Shown here: piece after piece, positions 34,722 through 44,042 of the stretch
How the letters are laid out: each line of letters begins with the position of its first letter
Position numbering within the stretch: the first letter of the stretch is position 1
Origin: Oscillospiraceae bacterium
GTDB taxonomy: Bacteria > Bacillota > Clostridia > Oscillospirales > Ruminococcaceae
Length of the DNA: 46,919 nt
Direction: 5' to 3'
Assembly: GCA_031253495.1 (NCBI GenBank)
Contig: JAIRWC010000035.1
Span: forward strand, 1 to 46,919
Notes under the pieces: model-generated
Database searches by the model: none
The model's input: the letters and a program-made list of their open reading frames with translations, nothing else
Told to the model about the DNA's origin: nothing
Program-made: the position numbers and the translations under genes

Positions 34722-37700
34722 TTTTTAAAAACTCCTTTTGTGTTATTTTTGCGCAAATACTTCCTCAATTTCTCGAAAACGTCGTCGACGTCGAGCGGCT
34801 TGCTGAGATAATCGTTCATTCCCGCCGCGTAACATTCGTCTATATCGTGCTTGAACACGTTCGCCGTCATGGCGACAATCGGCAGCCCGCCCGAACCCGG
34901 ACCGGCGCGAATAAGGCGCGTGGCTTCAAGCCCGTCCATTTTCGGCATCTGCACGTCCATAAAAACCATATCGTATTTTTCGGGGTTTGCCTTCAATAAA
35001 TCCACGGCCTCCAAGCCGTTTTCGGCGCAGTCTATCTCCAGTCCGGTGTTTTCCAGAAGCGACAGCACTATTTCGCGGTTAATCTCGATATCCTCGACGA
35101 GAAGCACGCGCTTCCCCGAAAAGCCGCCGGAAACATCCTTTTTGAACACCTCGACTTTTTGCGCGCCGTCGATTCCGAGACACTCGTTCACGCAATCTAT
35201 TATCGTCGAGGAAAACAGCGGTTTAAGCAAATATTTATCCACGCCCGCGCTAATCGCCTCGTTTTTGATAAGCGCCCATTCGGCCGAGGAAATCATCGTT
35301 ACGACCGAACGCTTGTCCCCTTTTCGGGCTTTAATTTTTTTTGTAAGCTCGATTCCGTCCATTCCCGGCATCCGCCAGTCAATGAAATATATGTCATAAT
35401 CCCCGTTCGCGTCCACCATGCCGTACGCTTCGATACCGTTGAAGGCCACGTCGCATTTCACCCCGATAACGCCGAACACGTCTTTGAAATAAGCGCGCAC
35501 GTGTTCCTCGTCGTCGACGGCCAACACGCGAAGGTTGTCCCAGTCCACGCCCGGGCTCAGCAACGAATTTAAGCTTTTTTCGCCGCGCAGCATCTTTACC
35601 GTAAAAATGAATTTCGCGCCTTTGCCCAGCTCCGATTCCACCCATATGTCGCCGCCCATAAGCTCGGTAATCCGCTTTGAAATCGCCAACCCCAACCCCG
35701 TTCCGCCGAAATTGCGGCTCGTCATGTTTTCCGCCTGCTCGAACGCGAGGAACAACCGTTCCTGCTGTTCGGGGGAAATGCCTATCCCCGTGTCCATAAC
35801 CTCCACGCGTATTACGCAAACGCCGTCCTCCTCGCTTTCCAAAAACGCGTCGAGGCTGATTTCGCCGCTCTCGGGGGTGAACTTAACCGCGTTTGACAGC
35901 AAATTGGCGATGACCTGCGCCAAACGCTGGTCGTCCCCGATTAAAAACCTCGGCACAAATTTGTCGACGTTGACCTTTAACCGCTGCAGTTTTTCGTCGA
36001 CGCGAAAATTTATAACGGTTATCACTTTTTGCAACATTCTCTCGAAGCTGAATTCGACGGGGGACAGCTCCAGCATATTCGCCTCGATTTTCGACATGTC
36101 GAGAACGTCGTTGATAACGCCCAGCAAATGCGCCGAAGCGTCCTCCACCTTTTTCAGGGCGTAATTTTTCCTTTCGATATCCGCGGAATCCTTGCCGATT
36201 GCCGTCATCCCTATAATCGCGTTTAACGGCGTGCGCATTTCGTGGCTCATATTGGACAAAAACTCGCCCTTGGCCTTACTCGCGACGGTCGCCTTTTCCA
36301 ACGCTTCCGACAGCCTTTGGTTGAAAATATCGCGCATAATCGCGCCGGCCAAGGTACTCGCGGTTATCGTAACAAAGTCCACCTGGCTTTTCTTCCAGTC
36401 GCGGGGCGAATTGTTTTCGACGCTCAAAAGCCCCCAAAGCTTGCCCTCGACGTAAATCGGGGCGCTGACAAGCGAATAAACGTCGGAATCCAGCAAAGGA
36501 TGGTATTCCACCGGACCGGAGGCGACGTCGGGGAGGCAGATAGGCGGCGCGGAAGCGCTGTCGGCAAGGTTTTTGGGAAAGCAGCGCATGATTAAGTCGA
36601 AAGAGCCGAACCTTACCAAATTAAGCGGCGGCGCGCCGTCGGAATTCCAATGGTAGGACATGATTATGTCCTTGCCGGCGTAATCTATCTTTATGACGAG
36701 GACCCTCGTAACTTTGTGATATTTCCCCAATTTCGCCAACGCGCCGTTAATCAGCGTTTCCATGTCCCCGGAAGCTATCAGGCCCCTCGAAATATCCGCC
36801 ATAACTTCCTGCTGTTCAAGGCGCGCGGCGAGCACGTCGTTTTTTTCGCGGATACTGTCGGTCATCTTTTGGATATTCGTAACGTCGTACTGATACCCGA
36901 TGAGGAAATACTCGTTATTGTACAGCACCCGCGCCAAAGTAACCTCGAAGGGTATTTCCCTCCCGTATGAATCGAGGTGCGTCCATTCGCTGACGACCTT
37001 TTCGGCGTTGAACGCGCGTTTGATAATCTCCATGGCCTTTTCAAAAGAATTTGAGCCGTCCGGCTGGTATTCCGGCGAGAACTCCTCAAAAAAATGCTCG
37101 AGGTAATACCGCTTCGTGGCGCCGAAAAGGTTGAGAATCTCGTCGTTGCAGTCAATCGCCTTCAAATCCTTGCTGATAATGGTTATGCCGATGGGGGACG
37201 AGTTCAATAAGGCGAGGTTATAGTCGTTGACCATGGAAAGTTCCCGCTCGGCGCCCGCGCGTATGAACGCGTTGGCGCACAGCCGCGCCGCCGAGCGCAT
37301 AAGGTCGAGGCAATCGTCGGAGAAATACCTGCAGGAGGTATGGTCTTCAAGGGTGATGACGCCCCAAAACTTCCCGAACGTGAATATCGGCACGAACAAA
37401 ATGGACTTAACGCCGAACATTCCGCAAAAAGCCGCGTCCTCGCCGTTCATGTCGTCGACGTTGCCGTTTATGCAATCGCCTTTCATAAGGATTTCAACCC
37501 ATCGATTGACGGAAGGGTGGTCGGGCAGAACGACAAGCTCCTTGTCTAATTCGACCGATTCGCCCTTGTACCAGACATAAGTCTGCCCGAGCCGGGACGA
37601 ACTCTTTAAAATCTGATAAACGGCGATGCGGTCAAGCCGAATGGCTTTGGCGACGGGATCCAAAGCCTTGGACATCACGATTTCAAACGCGTCTTCGTTA

Positions 37701-37801
37701 AAATCGGTGATAATTTCAATCATTTTGTTTAAAGCGTCGACAATGTCGGCGCGGTGCCCGGTTAAAACGCGCCCGTCGTCCCGTTGATTCATTTGCGGCA
37801 T
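34718..37801 (-). CDS. Cytosolic hybrid histidine kinase with two receivers (GAF-PAS-GAF-HK-REC-REC)
   Basis: A 1027-residue protein with no transmembrane segment. The order is GAF (~20-190), PAS (~205-325, with the PEYQPDG loop also found in the 1521-residue kinase), a second GAF (~345-495) and HisKA with SHEMRTPLNAI (His ~520). An ATPase domain with GTGLGLAISKR follows. The first receiver has VDDEEH and Asp in FIDWRMPG (~807); the second has VEDIEIN and Asp in FMDVQMPK (~946). The Hpt partner is the next gene, overlapping by four bases. The ATG at 37801 lies two bases after the stop of a short leader ORF and has no well-placed Shine-Dalgarno of its own, so translation probably depends on the leader. 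The signal is likely a cytoplasmic small molecule bound by GAF or PAS. Confidence 0.93.
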   Translation of the reverse strand: MPQMNQRDDGRVLTGHRADIVDALNKMIEIITDFNEDAFEIVMSKALDPVAKAIRLDRIAVYQILKSSSRLGQTYVWYKGESVELDKELVVLPDHPSVNRWVEILMKGDCINGNVDDMNGEDAAFCGMFGVKSILFVPIFTFGKFWGVITLEDHTSCRYFSDDCLDLMRSAARLCANAFIRAGAERELSMVNDYNLALLNSSPIGITIISKDLKAIDCNDEILNLFGATKRYYLEHFFEEFSPEYQPDGSNSFEKAMEIIKRAFNAEKVVSEWTHLDSYGREIPFEVTLARVLYNNEYFLIGYQYDVTNIQKMTDSIREKNDVLAARLEQQEVMADISRGLIASGDMETLINGALAKLGKYHKVTRVLVIKIDYAGKDIIMSYHWNSDGAPPLNLVRFGSFDLIMRCFPKNLADSASAPPICLPDVASGPVEYHPLLDSDVYSLVSAPIYVEGKLWGLLSVENNSPRDWKKSQVDFVTITASTLAGAIMRDIFNQRLSEALEKATVASKAKGEFLSNMSHEMRTPLNAIIGMTAIGKDSADIERKNYALKKVEDASAHLLGVINDVLDMSKIEANMLELSPVEFSFERMLQKVITVINFRVDEKLQRLKVNVDKFVPRFLIGDDQRLAQVIANLLSNAVKFTPESGEISLDAFLESEEDGVCVIRVEVMDTGIGISPEQQERLFLAFEQAENMTSRNFGGTGLGLAISKRITELMGGDIWVESELGKGAKFIFTVKMLRGEKSLNSLLSPGVDWDNLRVLAVDDEEHVRAYFKDVFGVIGVKCDVAFNGIEAYGMVDANGDYDIYFIDWRMPGMDGIELTKKIKARKGDKRSVVTMISSAEWALIKNEAISAGVDKYLLKPLFSSTIIDCVNECLGIDGAQKVEVFKKDVSGGFSGKRVLLVEDIEINREIVLSLLENTGLEIDCAENGLEAVDLLKANPEKYDMVFMDVQMPKMDGLEATRLIRAGPGSGGLPIVAMTANVFKHDIDECYAAGMNDYLSKPLDVDDVFEKLRKYLRKNNTKGVFKK

Positions 37802-37803
37802 TT

Positions 37804-37881
37804 TTATGACCGTGCCGCCTCACCCTGCACAAAACTCAATGAAAATTGCGGCATGGCGAAGAGTCCTTTCTTGTTTTTCAA
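37804..37881 (-). CDS. Candidate 25-residue leader peptide upstream of the hybrid kinase
   Basis: The frame begins with TTG (37879-37881) and ends with TAA (37804-37806), encoding a basic peptide starting MKNKKGLFAMPQF. A GGAGG sits seven bases before the TTG, better than anything in front of the kinase. The stop is two bases from the kinase ATG and in a different frame. It lies wholly within the predicted kinase leader (transcript start near 37909). It could couple or gate kinase translation. There is no homology evidence. Confidence 0.5.
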   Translation of the reverse strand: MKNKKGLFAMPQFSLSFVQGEAARS

Positions 37882-37915
37882 CCTTATACCTCCGATTATA
37901 GGTTTATGTAAGTTT

Positions 37916-37944
37916 ATTTTAACACGGTTCGCCCGTTTTGTCAA
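37916..37944 (-). promoter_or_regulatory. Sigma-A promoter of the kinase-Hpt-DHH operon
   Basis: On the minus strand: TTGACA (plus 37939-37944), a 17-bp spacer and TAAAAT (plus 37916-37921), with a TGT extended -10. An inverted repeat ACGG-N5-CCGT lies in the spacer and may be a repressor site. Confidence 0.85.
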
Positions 37945-37996
37945 TACGGACGCTTACGCGGAATTTCGGATTGTCGCGGCGATTTGAAAATTTTTC

Positions 37997-38025
37997 TTGC
38001 CAAAACATGTAAAATATTGTATAAT
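37997..38025 (+). promoter_or_regulatory. Sigma-A promoter of the pyrimidine operon
   Basis: TTGCCA (37997-38002), a 17-bp spacer and TATAAT (38020-38025). The predicted leader is under 30 bases, too short for a PyrR-type attenuator. Confidence 0.82.
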
Positions 38026-38059
38026 ATACCGAGTATGTATGTTCATCACGGAGGGAAGC

Positions 38060-39331
38060 ATGACGACGTTATTGAAAAACGGGTATCTCGTGGACAGCAT
38101 GAATAACAGGGAAGGCGTTTTCGACGTTTTAATCAAGGACAGGTTTGTTTCCGCCGTCGCCGCGAATATGGACGCTCCCGCCGACAGGACGGTCGACTGT
38201 TCGGGGCTTACGGTTATTCCCGGGATTTGCGATATGCACGTGCATTTGCGCGACCCCGGCCAGACGCATAAAGAGGATTTCGTTACGGCGGGGGAAGCCG
38301 CCGTCGCGGGGGGCGTAACGGCGGTTATGTGCATGGCCAACACCGTCCCCGCCGTCGATTCGCCGGAGCGCGTCCGCGATATCGTCAAGCGCGCGGAAAC
38401 GTCGAAGGTGAAGATATATCCCTGCGCCGCGGTTACCGTCGGGCAAGGCGGGTCGGAGCTGTGCGATTTCGAGGCGCTGAAGCAAGCGGGGGCCGTCGCC
38501 GTTTCAGACGACGGAAAGCCGGTGGAAAACGCCCGCCTTATGATGGAAGCCATGATTCGCGCCCGTTTGGCGGGGTTGAAAATAATATCCCACTGCGAGG
38601 ATACGGACATTTCCGGGGACGGGATAATGAACGAGGGGGCCGTTTCGGCGAAACTCGGCGTCAACGGTATAAGCCGCACGAGCGAAAATATTATGACAAT
38701 GCGCGAAATCTGCCTTGCCAACGATTTGAAGGCGCATATCCATATCGCCCACGTTTCGACCAAAGAGGCGATTAAGTATATAAACATGGCGGTCAATCTC
38801 GGGATAATGGTAACCTGTGAAACCGCCCCGCATTATTTCACCCTCACCGACGAGGAACTTCTCAAGAAGGACGCCGACTATCGCATGAACCCGCCGTTGC
38901 GTGAATTTGACGACGTTCTCGAGATTACGAAAGCGCTCTGCAACGATATGTTCGACTGCATAGTCAGCGACCACGCCCCCCACGCCGAGCGGGAAAAAGC
39001 GGATTTTAAAACCGCGCCCTTCGGCGTTACGGGGCTGGAAACGCTTTTGCCCGTTACGCTTACGCGGCTTTATCACACGGGGAAACTGCCCGTTTCAAAA
39101 ATCGTTCGCATGATGTGCGTGAATCCCCGCCGTATTCTCGGGATAGGCGGCGGCGGGATAGAAGCGGGGAGCGCCGCGGACATAGCGGTGTTCGACCTTA
39201 ACGAAAACTGGACGGTCGAACCCGGCAAGCTGCGTTCCAAATCCAAAAACACCTGTTTTAAGGGTATGCGCCTGAAAGGCAGGGTAAAATACACGCTGGT
39301 GAACGGCGAGGTCGTTTACGAGGACAAATAG
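38060..39331 (+). CDS. pyrC: Dihydroorotase
   Basis: A 423-residue zinc enzyme closing N-carbamoyl-aspartate to dihydroorotate, the third step of pyrimidine synthesis. The metal motif HVHLRDPGQTHKEDF near the N-terminus and IVSDHAPH near residue 300 mark the class I (Bacillus/Gram-positive) type. HIAHVST and ETAPHYF supply other active-site residues. The frame is open from 37997, but that start falls inside the promoter; ATG 38060 has GGAGGG four bases upstream and is the true start. It is the first gene of the operon. pyrB, whose product feeds it, is not in the window. Confidence 0.96.
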   Translation: MTTLLKNGYLVDSMNNREGVFDVLIKDRFVSAVAANMDAPADRTVDCSGLTVIPGICDMHVHLRDPGQTHKEDFVTAGEAAVAGGVTAVMCMANTVPAVDSPERVRDIVKRAETSKVKIYPCAAVTVGQGGSELCDFEALKQAGAVAVSDDGKPVENARLMMEAMIRARLAGLKIISHCEDTDISGDGIMNEGAVSAKLGVNGISRTSENIMTMREICLANDLKAHIHIAHVSTKEAIKYINMAVNLGIMVTCETAPHYFTLTDEELLKKDADYRMNPPLREFDDVLEITKALCNDMFDCIVSDHAPHAEREKADFKTAPFGVTGLETLLPVTLTRLYHTGKLPVSKIVRMMCVNPRRILGIGGGGIEAGSAADIAVFDLNENWTVEPGKLRSKSKNTCFKGMRLKGRVKYTLVNGEVVYEDK

Positions 39332-39385
39332 CCGTTTTTATCCGAAACGCCGCCGGCAAAATCCGCCGAAAAACCGGAGAACAGA

Positions 39386-40315
39386 ATGTCGCTTGATTTG
39401 CTGATTGAAAAAATCGTGAAAACCCAAAACCCGTCGGTCGTCGGTTTGGACCCCGCCGTTGATTTGATTCCCGGGTTTATCAGAAAAAAATCATACGCGA
39501 AGCACGGAGAAACGCTTAAAGGCGCGGCGAGGGCCGTTTGGGAATTTAACAAGGGGCTGATTGACGCGCTTTGCGAAATCGTCCCCGCCGTAAAGCCGCA
39601 ATCGGCTTTTTACGAGGCGTTGGGCGTCGAGGGGGTAAAAACGCTTTGCAAAACCTGCGAATACGCGAAAAAGCGGGGGATGTACGTCATATTGGACGGA
39701 AAGCGCGGCGACGTCGGCTCGACCGCCTCGTGGTACGCTTCGGCTTACCTCGGCACGGTAAAAATCGGCGAAAACGAGTACGAACCGTTTCCGGCGGACG
39801 CGCTGACGGTAAACGCCTACCTCGGTTCGGACGGCGTCAAACCGTTTATCGAAGCCTGCGGGAAATATGACAGGGGCGTGTTCGTTCTGGTAAAGACCTC
39901 AAACCCGTCGTCGGGCGAGCTTCAGGACAAAACGGCCGACGGGCGGGCGGTGTATGAAATAATGGGGGATATGTGCGCCGAATGGGGCAAAAATATTATC
40001 GGGAAGTACGGGTATTCCGGGGCGGGGGCGGTCGTCGGCGCCACTTATCCCGAGCAAATCGCGCGTTTGAGGAAAAGGCTGCCGAACACGTTTTTCCTTA
40101 TACCCGGTTACGGGGCGCAGGGCGGTAAAGCCGAAGACTTGGCGGCGGCTTTCGGGAAAGACGGCTTGGGCGGCGTCGTGAACAGTTCAAGGGGGATTAT
40201 CGCCGCCTATAAAAACGAAAGGCGCGGGGAGCGCGATTACGCGGGGGCGGCGTACAGAAGCGCCGTTCATATGCGCGACGACATTATGAAACGTATCCAT
40301 AAAATAACTATATGA
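39386..40315 (+). CDS. pyrF: Orotidine 5'-phosphate decarboxylase (type 2)
   Basis: A 309-residue enzyme forming UMP from OMP, the last step of the pathway. The substrate Asp lies in GLDPAVDLIPGF (20-31), and the catalytic DGKRGDVGS (104-112) carries the essential Lys with a Gly where most have Ala. Size and sequence match the longer type 2 family, found in Mycobacterium and many Clostridia. GGAG upstream supports the start; the 54-base gap from pyrC shows no terminator. Confidence 0.94.
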   Translation: MSLDLLIEKIVKTQNPSVVGLDPAVDLIPGFIRKKSYAKHGETLKGAARAVWEFNKGLIDALCEIVPAVKPQSAFYEALGVEGVKTLCKTCEYAKKRGMYVILDGKRGDVGSTASWYASAYLGTVKIGENEYEPFPADALTVNAYLGSDGVKPFIEACGKYDRGVFVLVKTSNPSSGELQDKTADGRAVYEIMGDMCAEWGKNIIGKYGYSGAGAVVGATYPEQIARLRKRLPNTFFLIPGYGAQGGKAEDLAAAFGKDGLGGVVNSSRGIIAAYKNERRGERDYAGAAYRSAVHMRDDIMKRIHKITI

Positions 40316-40328
40316 ACGGAGACATTTT

Positions 40329-43300
40329 ATGCCGCTCAGAAACGACGTGAAGAAGGTTTTGGTAATCGGCTCCGGACCCATAGTGATAGGGCAGGCCGCC
40401 GAGTTTGACTATGCGGGGACCCAGGCTTGCCGCGCCCTAAAGCAAGAAGGCTTGGAGGTTGTTTTAATAAACTCAAACCCCGCCACAATCATGACGGACA
40501 AGAACATGGCGGACAGGATTTACATCGAGCCGCTGACTTTAGAGGTCGTCAGGCGCGTCATAGAAACCGAAAAGCCCGACGGCGTGCTGTCAACGCTGGG
40601 CGGGCAGACCGCGCTTACCTTGTCCATGCAGCTTGCCGAAGAGGGATTCCTTGAGAAAAACGGCGTAAAACTGCTCGGCGCCGACCCCGAAACCATTCAC
40701 AAGGCGGAGGACAGGCAGGCTTTCAAGGATACCATGCGGGAAATCGGCGAACCCTGCGTTCCGTCGAAGGTGGTCGAAAACGTTCCCGACGCGCTGGAGT
40801 TCGCCGGGGTTATCGGTTATCCCGTAATCGTGCGCCCCGCGTTCACGCTGGGGGGAACGGGCGGCGGAATAGCTTACGGCGAAGACGAGCTTCGCGAGGT
40901 TTCGGGGAACGGGCTGCGCGTATCGCCGATTACGCAGGTGCTTATCGAAAAATGTATTTCGGGCTGGAAAGAGATTGAATTTGAGGTTATACGCGATGGG
41001 AAAGGCAACGTGATAACCGTTTGCTCCATGGAAAACGTGGACCCCGTCGGCGTCCACACGGGGGACAGCATAGTGGTCGCGCCCGCGGTAACGCTTGCCG
41101 ACAAGGAATACCAGATGCTCCGCAGCGCCGCCTTGAACATCATTCAAGCGCTTAAAGTCGAGGGTGGCTGTAACGTTCAGTTCGCCTTGAAAACCGACAG
41201 TTTTGAATACGCGGTCATAGAAGTCAATCCCCGCGTAAGCCGCTCCTCCGCGTTGGCGTCGAAAGCGACGGGCTATCCCATAGCGAAAGTGGCGACGAGG
41301 ATAGCCGTCGGCTATTCCCTCGACGAAATTTTAAATCAGGTTACGGGGAGGACATACGCCTGCTTTGAGCCCGCCATAGATTATCTCGTCGTAAAATTCC
41401 CGAAATGGCCTTTCGACAAGTTCGTCTACGCGAAGAAGACTTTGGGCACGCAAATGAAGGCGACGGGCGAGGTTATGTCAATCGGCGCGAGTTTTGAGTG
41501 CGCGGTTATGAAAGCGGTTCGCGGCGCGGAGCTGGGCATGGATACCCTGTCGAAGCCGTCGTTCGCCAAGCTGAGCGACGCCGAGGTCGCGGAGAAACTT
41601 TACGATACCGACGTAGATCGGTTTTTTTGTATATTCGAGGCGTTGAAGCGGGGCGTTTCCGTCGATAGGATAAACGAGATTACCGCGGTTGACAAATGGT
41701 TTATCCATAAGATGAAAAACCTTTCCGATTTTGAGAAAAAACTGGCGGGCGCGGAGTTGTCCCGGGAAATATATGAAGAAGCCAAGCGGCTCGGTTACCT
41801 TGACAAGACCGTCGAGAATATTTCGGGGCGGAAATTAGCCGACAAGGGCGTCGCGAGGAAATACGCCGTTTATAAGACCGTGGACACCTGCGCCGCCGAA
41901 TTTGCCGCCGAAACGCCTTATTTTTACAGTGCGCACGACGAGGAGAACGAAGCCGAGGAATTCATTAAAAAAAAGCAAAGCGGCAAAAAGAGAATAGTCG
42001 TTTTCGGTTCCGGACCTATCAGGATAGGGCAGGGGATTGAGTTTGATTACTGCTCGGTGCATTGCGTGTGGGCGCTTAAAGAATTGGGGTATGAGGCGAT
42101 TATCTGCAACAACAACCCCGAAACGGTTTCGACCGATTTTGATACGGGGGACAGGCTGTATTTCGACCCGCTGACGCAAGAGGACGTCGACAACATCCTC
42201 GCGACGGAAAAGCCCGACGGCGTCGTGGTTCAGTTCGGGGGGCAGACGGCGATAAAGCTCACCCGCCATTTGAGCGAAACCGGCGCGAATATATTGGGCA
42301 CCCCCGCCGAAAGCATCGACATTGCCGAAGACCGCGAAAAGTTCGACGCGCTTTTGGAAGAGTGCGGCATCCCGCGCCCGCGGGGATGTACGGTTTACAC
42401 CGCGGAGGAAGCGCTGGCGGCGGCGGGTAAGTTGGGTTATCCCGTGCTTTTGCGCCCTTCCTACGTTCTCGGGGGGCAGAACATGATAATCGCCCACGGC
42501 GACGCCGACGTAACCGAATACATGGAGATTATCACCGCCGTGAAACTGGAAAACCCCGTGCTTATCGATAAGTATGTGATGGGTACGGAGGTTGAGGTCG
42601 ACGCGATATGCGACGGCGCCGACTTTCTCATTCCGGGGATAATGGAGCATGTGGAGCGGGCGGGGGTACATTCCGGCGACAGCATTTCCGTTTATCCGCC
42701 GCACAGCCTTTCCGAAAGGACGAAAAGAACCATTGTCGATTACACCGAAAGGTTGGCGAGGGCGTTAAAGGTCGTCGGTCTCGTCAATATTCAATACGTC
42801 GCGCGCGACAATCAGGTGTTCGTGATAGAGGTTAACCCGCGCTCGTCGCGCACCGTGCCTTACATAAGCAAGGTTACCGGTATCCCCATGGTCGATATCG
42901 CCGTAAAAGCCATGCTCGGCATTTCGTTGAAGTCGCAGGGCTATGAAAGCGGCGTTTTCCCCGAAAGCGGGTACGTCGCGGTAAAGGTTCCCGTGTTCAG
43001 TTTCGAAAAGCTGCACGACGTGGATACCCAGCTCGGTCCGGAAATGAAGTCCACGGGCGAGGTTCTCGGGATAGCCAAAACCTTTGACGAGGCGCTGTTT
43101 AAAGGGCTTATCGCGGCCGGCTTTAAAATGTTCGGCGAGGGCGGGGTTTTGTTTTCCGTGAGAAACGGCGACAAGCCCGAAATCGTCGAAATCGCGAGCC
43201 GGTTTGAAAAGCTGGGGTTCGCTCTTTACGCGACAAGCGGAACCGCCTCGCTGTTAAACCGCAACATGATAGCGACGAATTTCGCTTACCGCATAAACGA

Positions 43301-43538
43301 GGATAACAGGGAGCCTAACGTGCTGTCCCTGATTGAAAGCGGGAAAATCCAGTATGTCGTTTCCACGTCGGAAACGGGCCGCAAGCCCGCCCTTGACAGC
43401 GTGAAAATCCGCAGAAAATCCACCGAACGCGGGGTGGCGTGCCTTACCTCGTTAGACACCGCTTCGGCTTTGCTGACCTGCCTTGAAATGAAAAAAACAA
43501 TCGAGGACGCGAAGCTGGTCGATATTACGAAGATATGA
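40329..43538 (+). CDS. carB: Carbamoyl phosphate synthase large subunit
   Basis: A 1069-residue enzyme of normal length that makes carbamoyl phosphate from ammonia, bicarbonate and two ATP. Two homologous halves each begin with a GSGPI[VR]IGQ...EFDY motif (VIGSGPIVIGQAAEFDY; VFGSGPIRIGQGIEFDY) and hold ATP-grasp domains, with EVNPRVSRSSALASKATG and EVNPRSSRTVPYISKVTG as metal-site blocks. The last ~140 residues are the MGS-like allosteric domain. The small glutaminase subunit carA, which supplies ammonia, is not adjacent, an unusual separation. GGAG precedes the ATG. It overlaps the next gene by four bases (ATGA). Confidence 0.98.
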   Translation: MPLRNDVKKVLVIGSGPIVIGQAAEFDYAGTQACRALKQEGLEVVLINSNPATIMTDKNMADRIYIEPLTLEVVRRVIETEKPDGVLSTLGGQTALTLSMQLAEEGFLEKNGVKLLGADPETIHKAEDRQAFKDTMREIGEPCVPSKVVENVPDALEFAGVIGYPVIVRPAFTLGGTGGGIAYGEDELREVSGNGLRVSPITQVLIEKCISGWKEIEFEVIRDGKGNVITVCSMENVDPVGVHTGDSIVVAPAVTLADKEYQMLRSAALNIIQALKVEGGCNVQFALKTDSFEYAVIEVNPRVSRSSALASKATGYPIAKVATRIAVGYSLDEILNQVTGRTYACFEPAIDYLVVKFPKWPFDKFVYAKKTLGTQMKATGEVMSIGASFECAVMKAVRGAELGMDTLSKPSFAKLSDAEVAEKLYDTDVDRFFCIFEALKRGVSVDRINEITAVDKWFIHKMKNLSDFEKKLAGAELSREIYEEAKRLGYLDKTVENISGRKLADKGVARKYAVYKTVDTCAAEFAAETPYFYSAHDEENEAEEFIKKKQSGKKRIVVFGSGPIRIGQGIEFDYCSVHCVWALKELGYEAIICNNNPETVSTDFDTGDRLYFDPLTQEDVDNILATEKPDGVVVQFGGQTAIKLTRHLSETGANILGTPAESIDIAEDREKFDALLEECGIPRPRGCTVYTAEEALAAAGKLGYPVLLRPSYVLGGQNMIIAHGDADVTEYMEIITAVKLENPVLIDKYVMGTEVEVDAICDGADFLIPGIMEHVERAGVHSGDSISVYPPHSLSERTKRTIVDYTERLARALKVVGLVNIQYVARDNQVFVIEVNPRSSRTVPYISKVTGIPMVDIAVKAMLGISLKSQGYESGVFPESGYVAVKVPVFSFEKLHDVDTQLGPEMKSTGEVLGIAKTFDEALFKGLIAAGFKMFGEGGVLFSVRNGDKPEIVEIASRFEKLGFALYATSGTASLLNRNMIATNFAYRINEDNREPNVLSLIESGKIQYVVSTSETGRKPALDSVKIRRKSTERGVACLTSLDTASALLTCLEMKKTIEDAKLVDITKI

Positions 43539-44029
43539 AAATTAAACGCAATTATCAGCTTTTGCAGTTTCTGCTGGACTGCGCCGCTTTGTTCATGCTT
43601 TATCTTTTCGCCGCGAGTATAATTGATTTTTTCAGCCTTACGGGCAAGTTGAACGGGTATATGGTCGCCCCGGACGCCGAAAAAATAAAATTAAACCCGT
43701 ATCCCGTTATCGTATGGGGGGCGGTCGCTTTTCTCGTATTCGCGGCGGGGGTCGTCGCGCCGTTCGCGTACAAGAAGAAGACGAAGATGTCGCAAAAGCA
43801 GTACGACTTGTGGGTTTACGCGGTTTTAACGGCGAGGATACCCGCGCTTATCGTCGTTTTCGACTTAATGGGCAGGCACGCGAACCATATCATGCGCGTC
43901 CGCGAGAGTGTTTTCAGTTTCCCCGTATTGGCGGGCGCCGTTTTGATATTTTTTATAGCGAACTTCGCCAAAGGCAGGATTAAACTCCTTGAACGCGAAA
44001 CGAAAACGGCAAAAACAAAGAAAGGTTGA
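43535..44029 (+). CDS. Four-helix membrane protein of unknown function in the pyr operon
   Basis: A 164-residue protein I do not recognise. Hydrophobic segments are at ~8-32, ~56-80, ~90-112 and ~127-147. The loops are basic (KKKTKMSQKQ), and the C-terminus ends in a Lys-rich tail, suggesting a cytosolic C-terminus by the positive-inside rule. Its ATG overlaps the carB stop (ATGA) and its end lies 13 bases before pyrK, so it is translated with the pathway enzymes. It has no transporter motif. It could be a membrane anchor or regulator, or a passenger. PyrK-PyrD is soluble and uses NAD+, so a quinone-linked role is not required. Confidence 0.8.
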   Translation: MKIKRNYQLLQFLLDCAALFMLYLFAASIIDFFSLTGKLNGYMVAPDAEKIKLNPYPVIVWGAVAFLVFAAGVVAPFAYKKKTKMSQKQYDLWVYAVLTARIPALIVVFDLMGRHANHIMRVRESVFSFPVLAGAVLIFFIANFAKGRIKLLERETKTAKTKKG

Positions 44030-44042
44030 CGACGGGGGAGCC

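Noticed and set aside
41835-42704. A 289-codon minus-strand frame opposite carB
   Set aside because: Antisense to the conserved second half of carB; no independent support.
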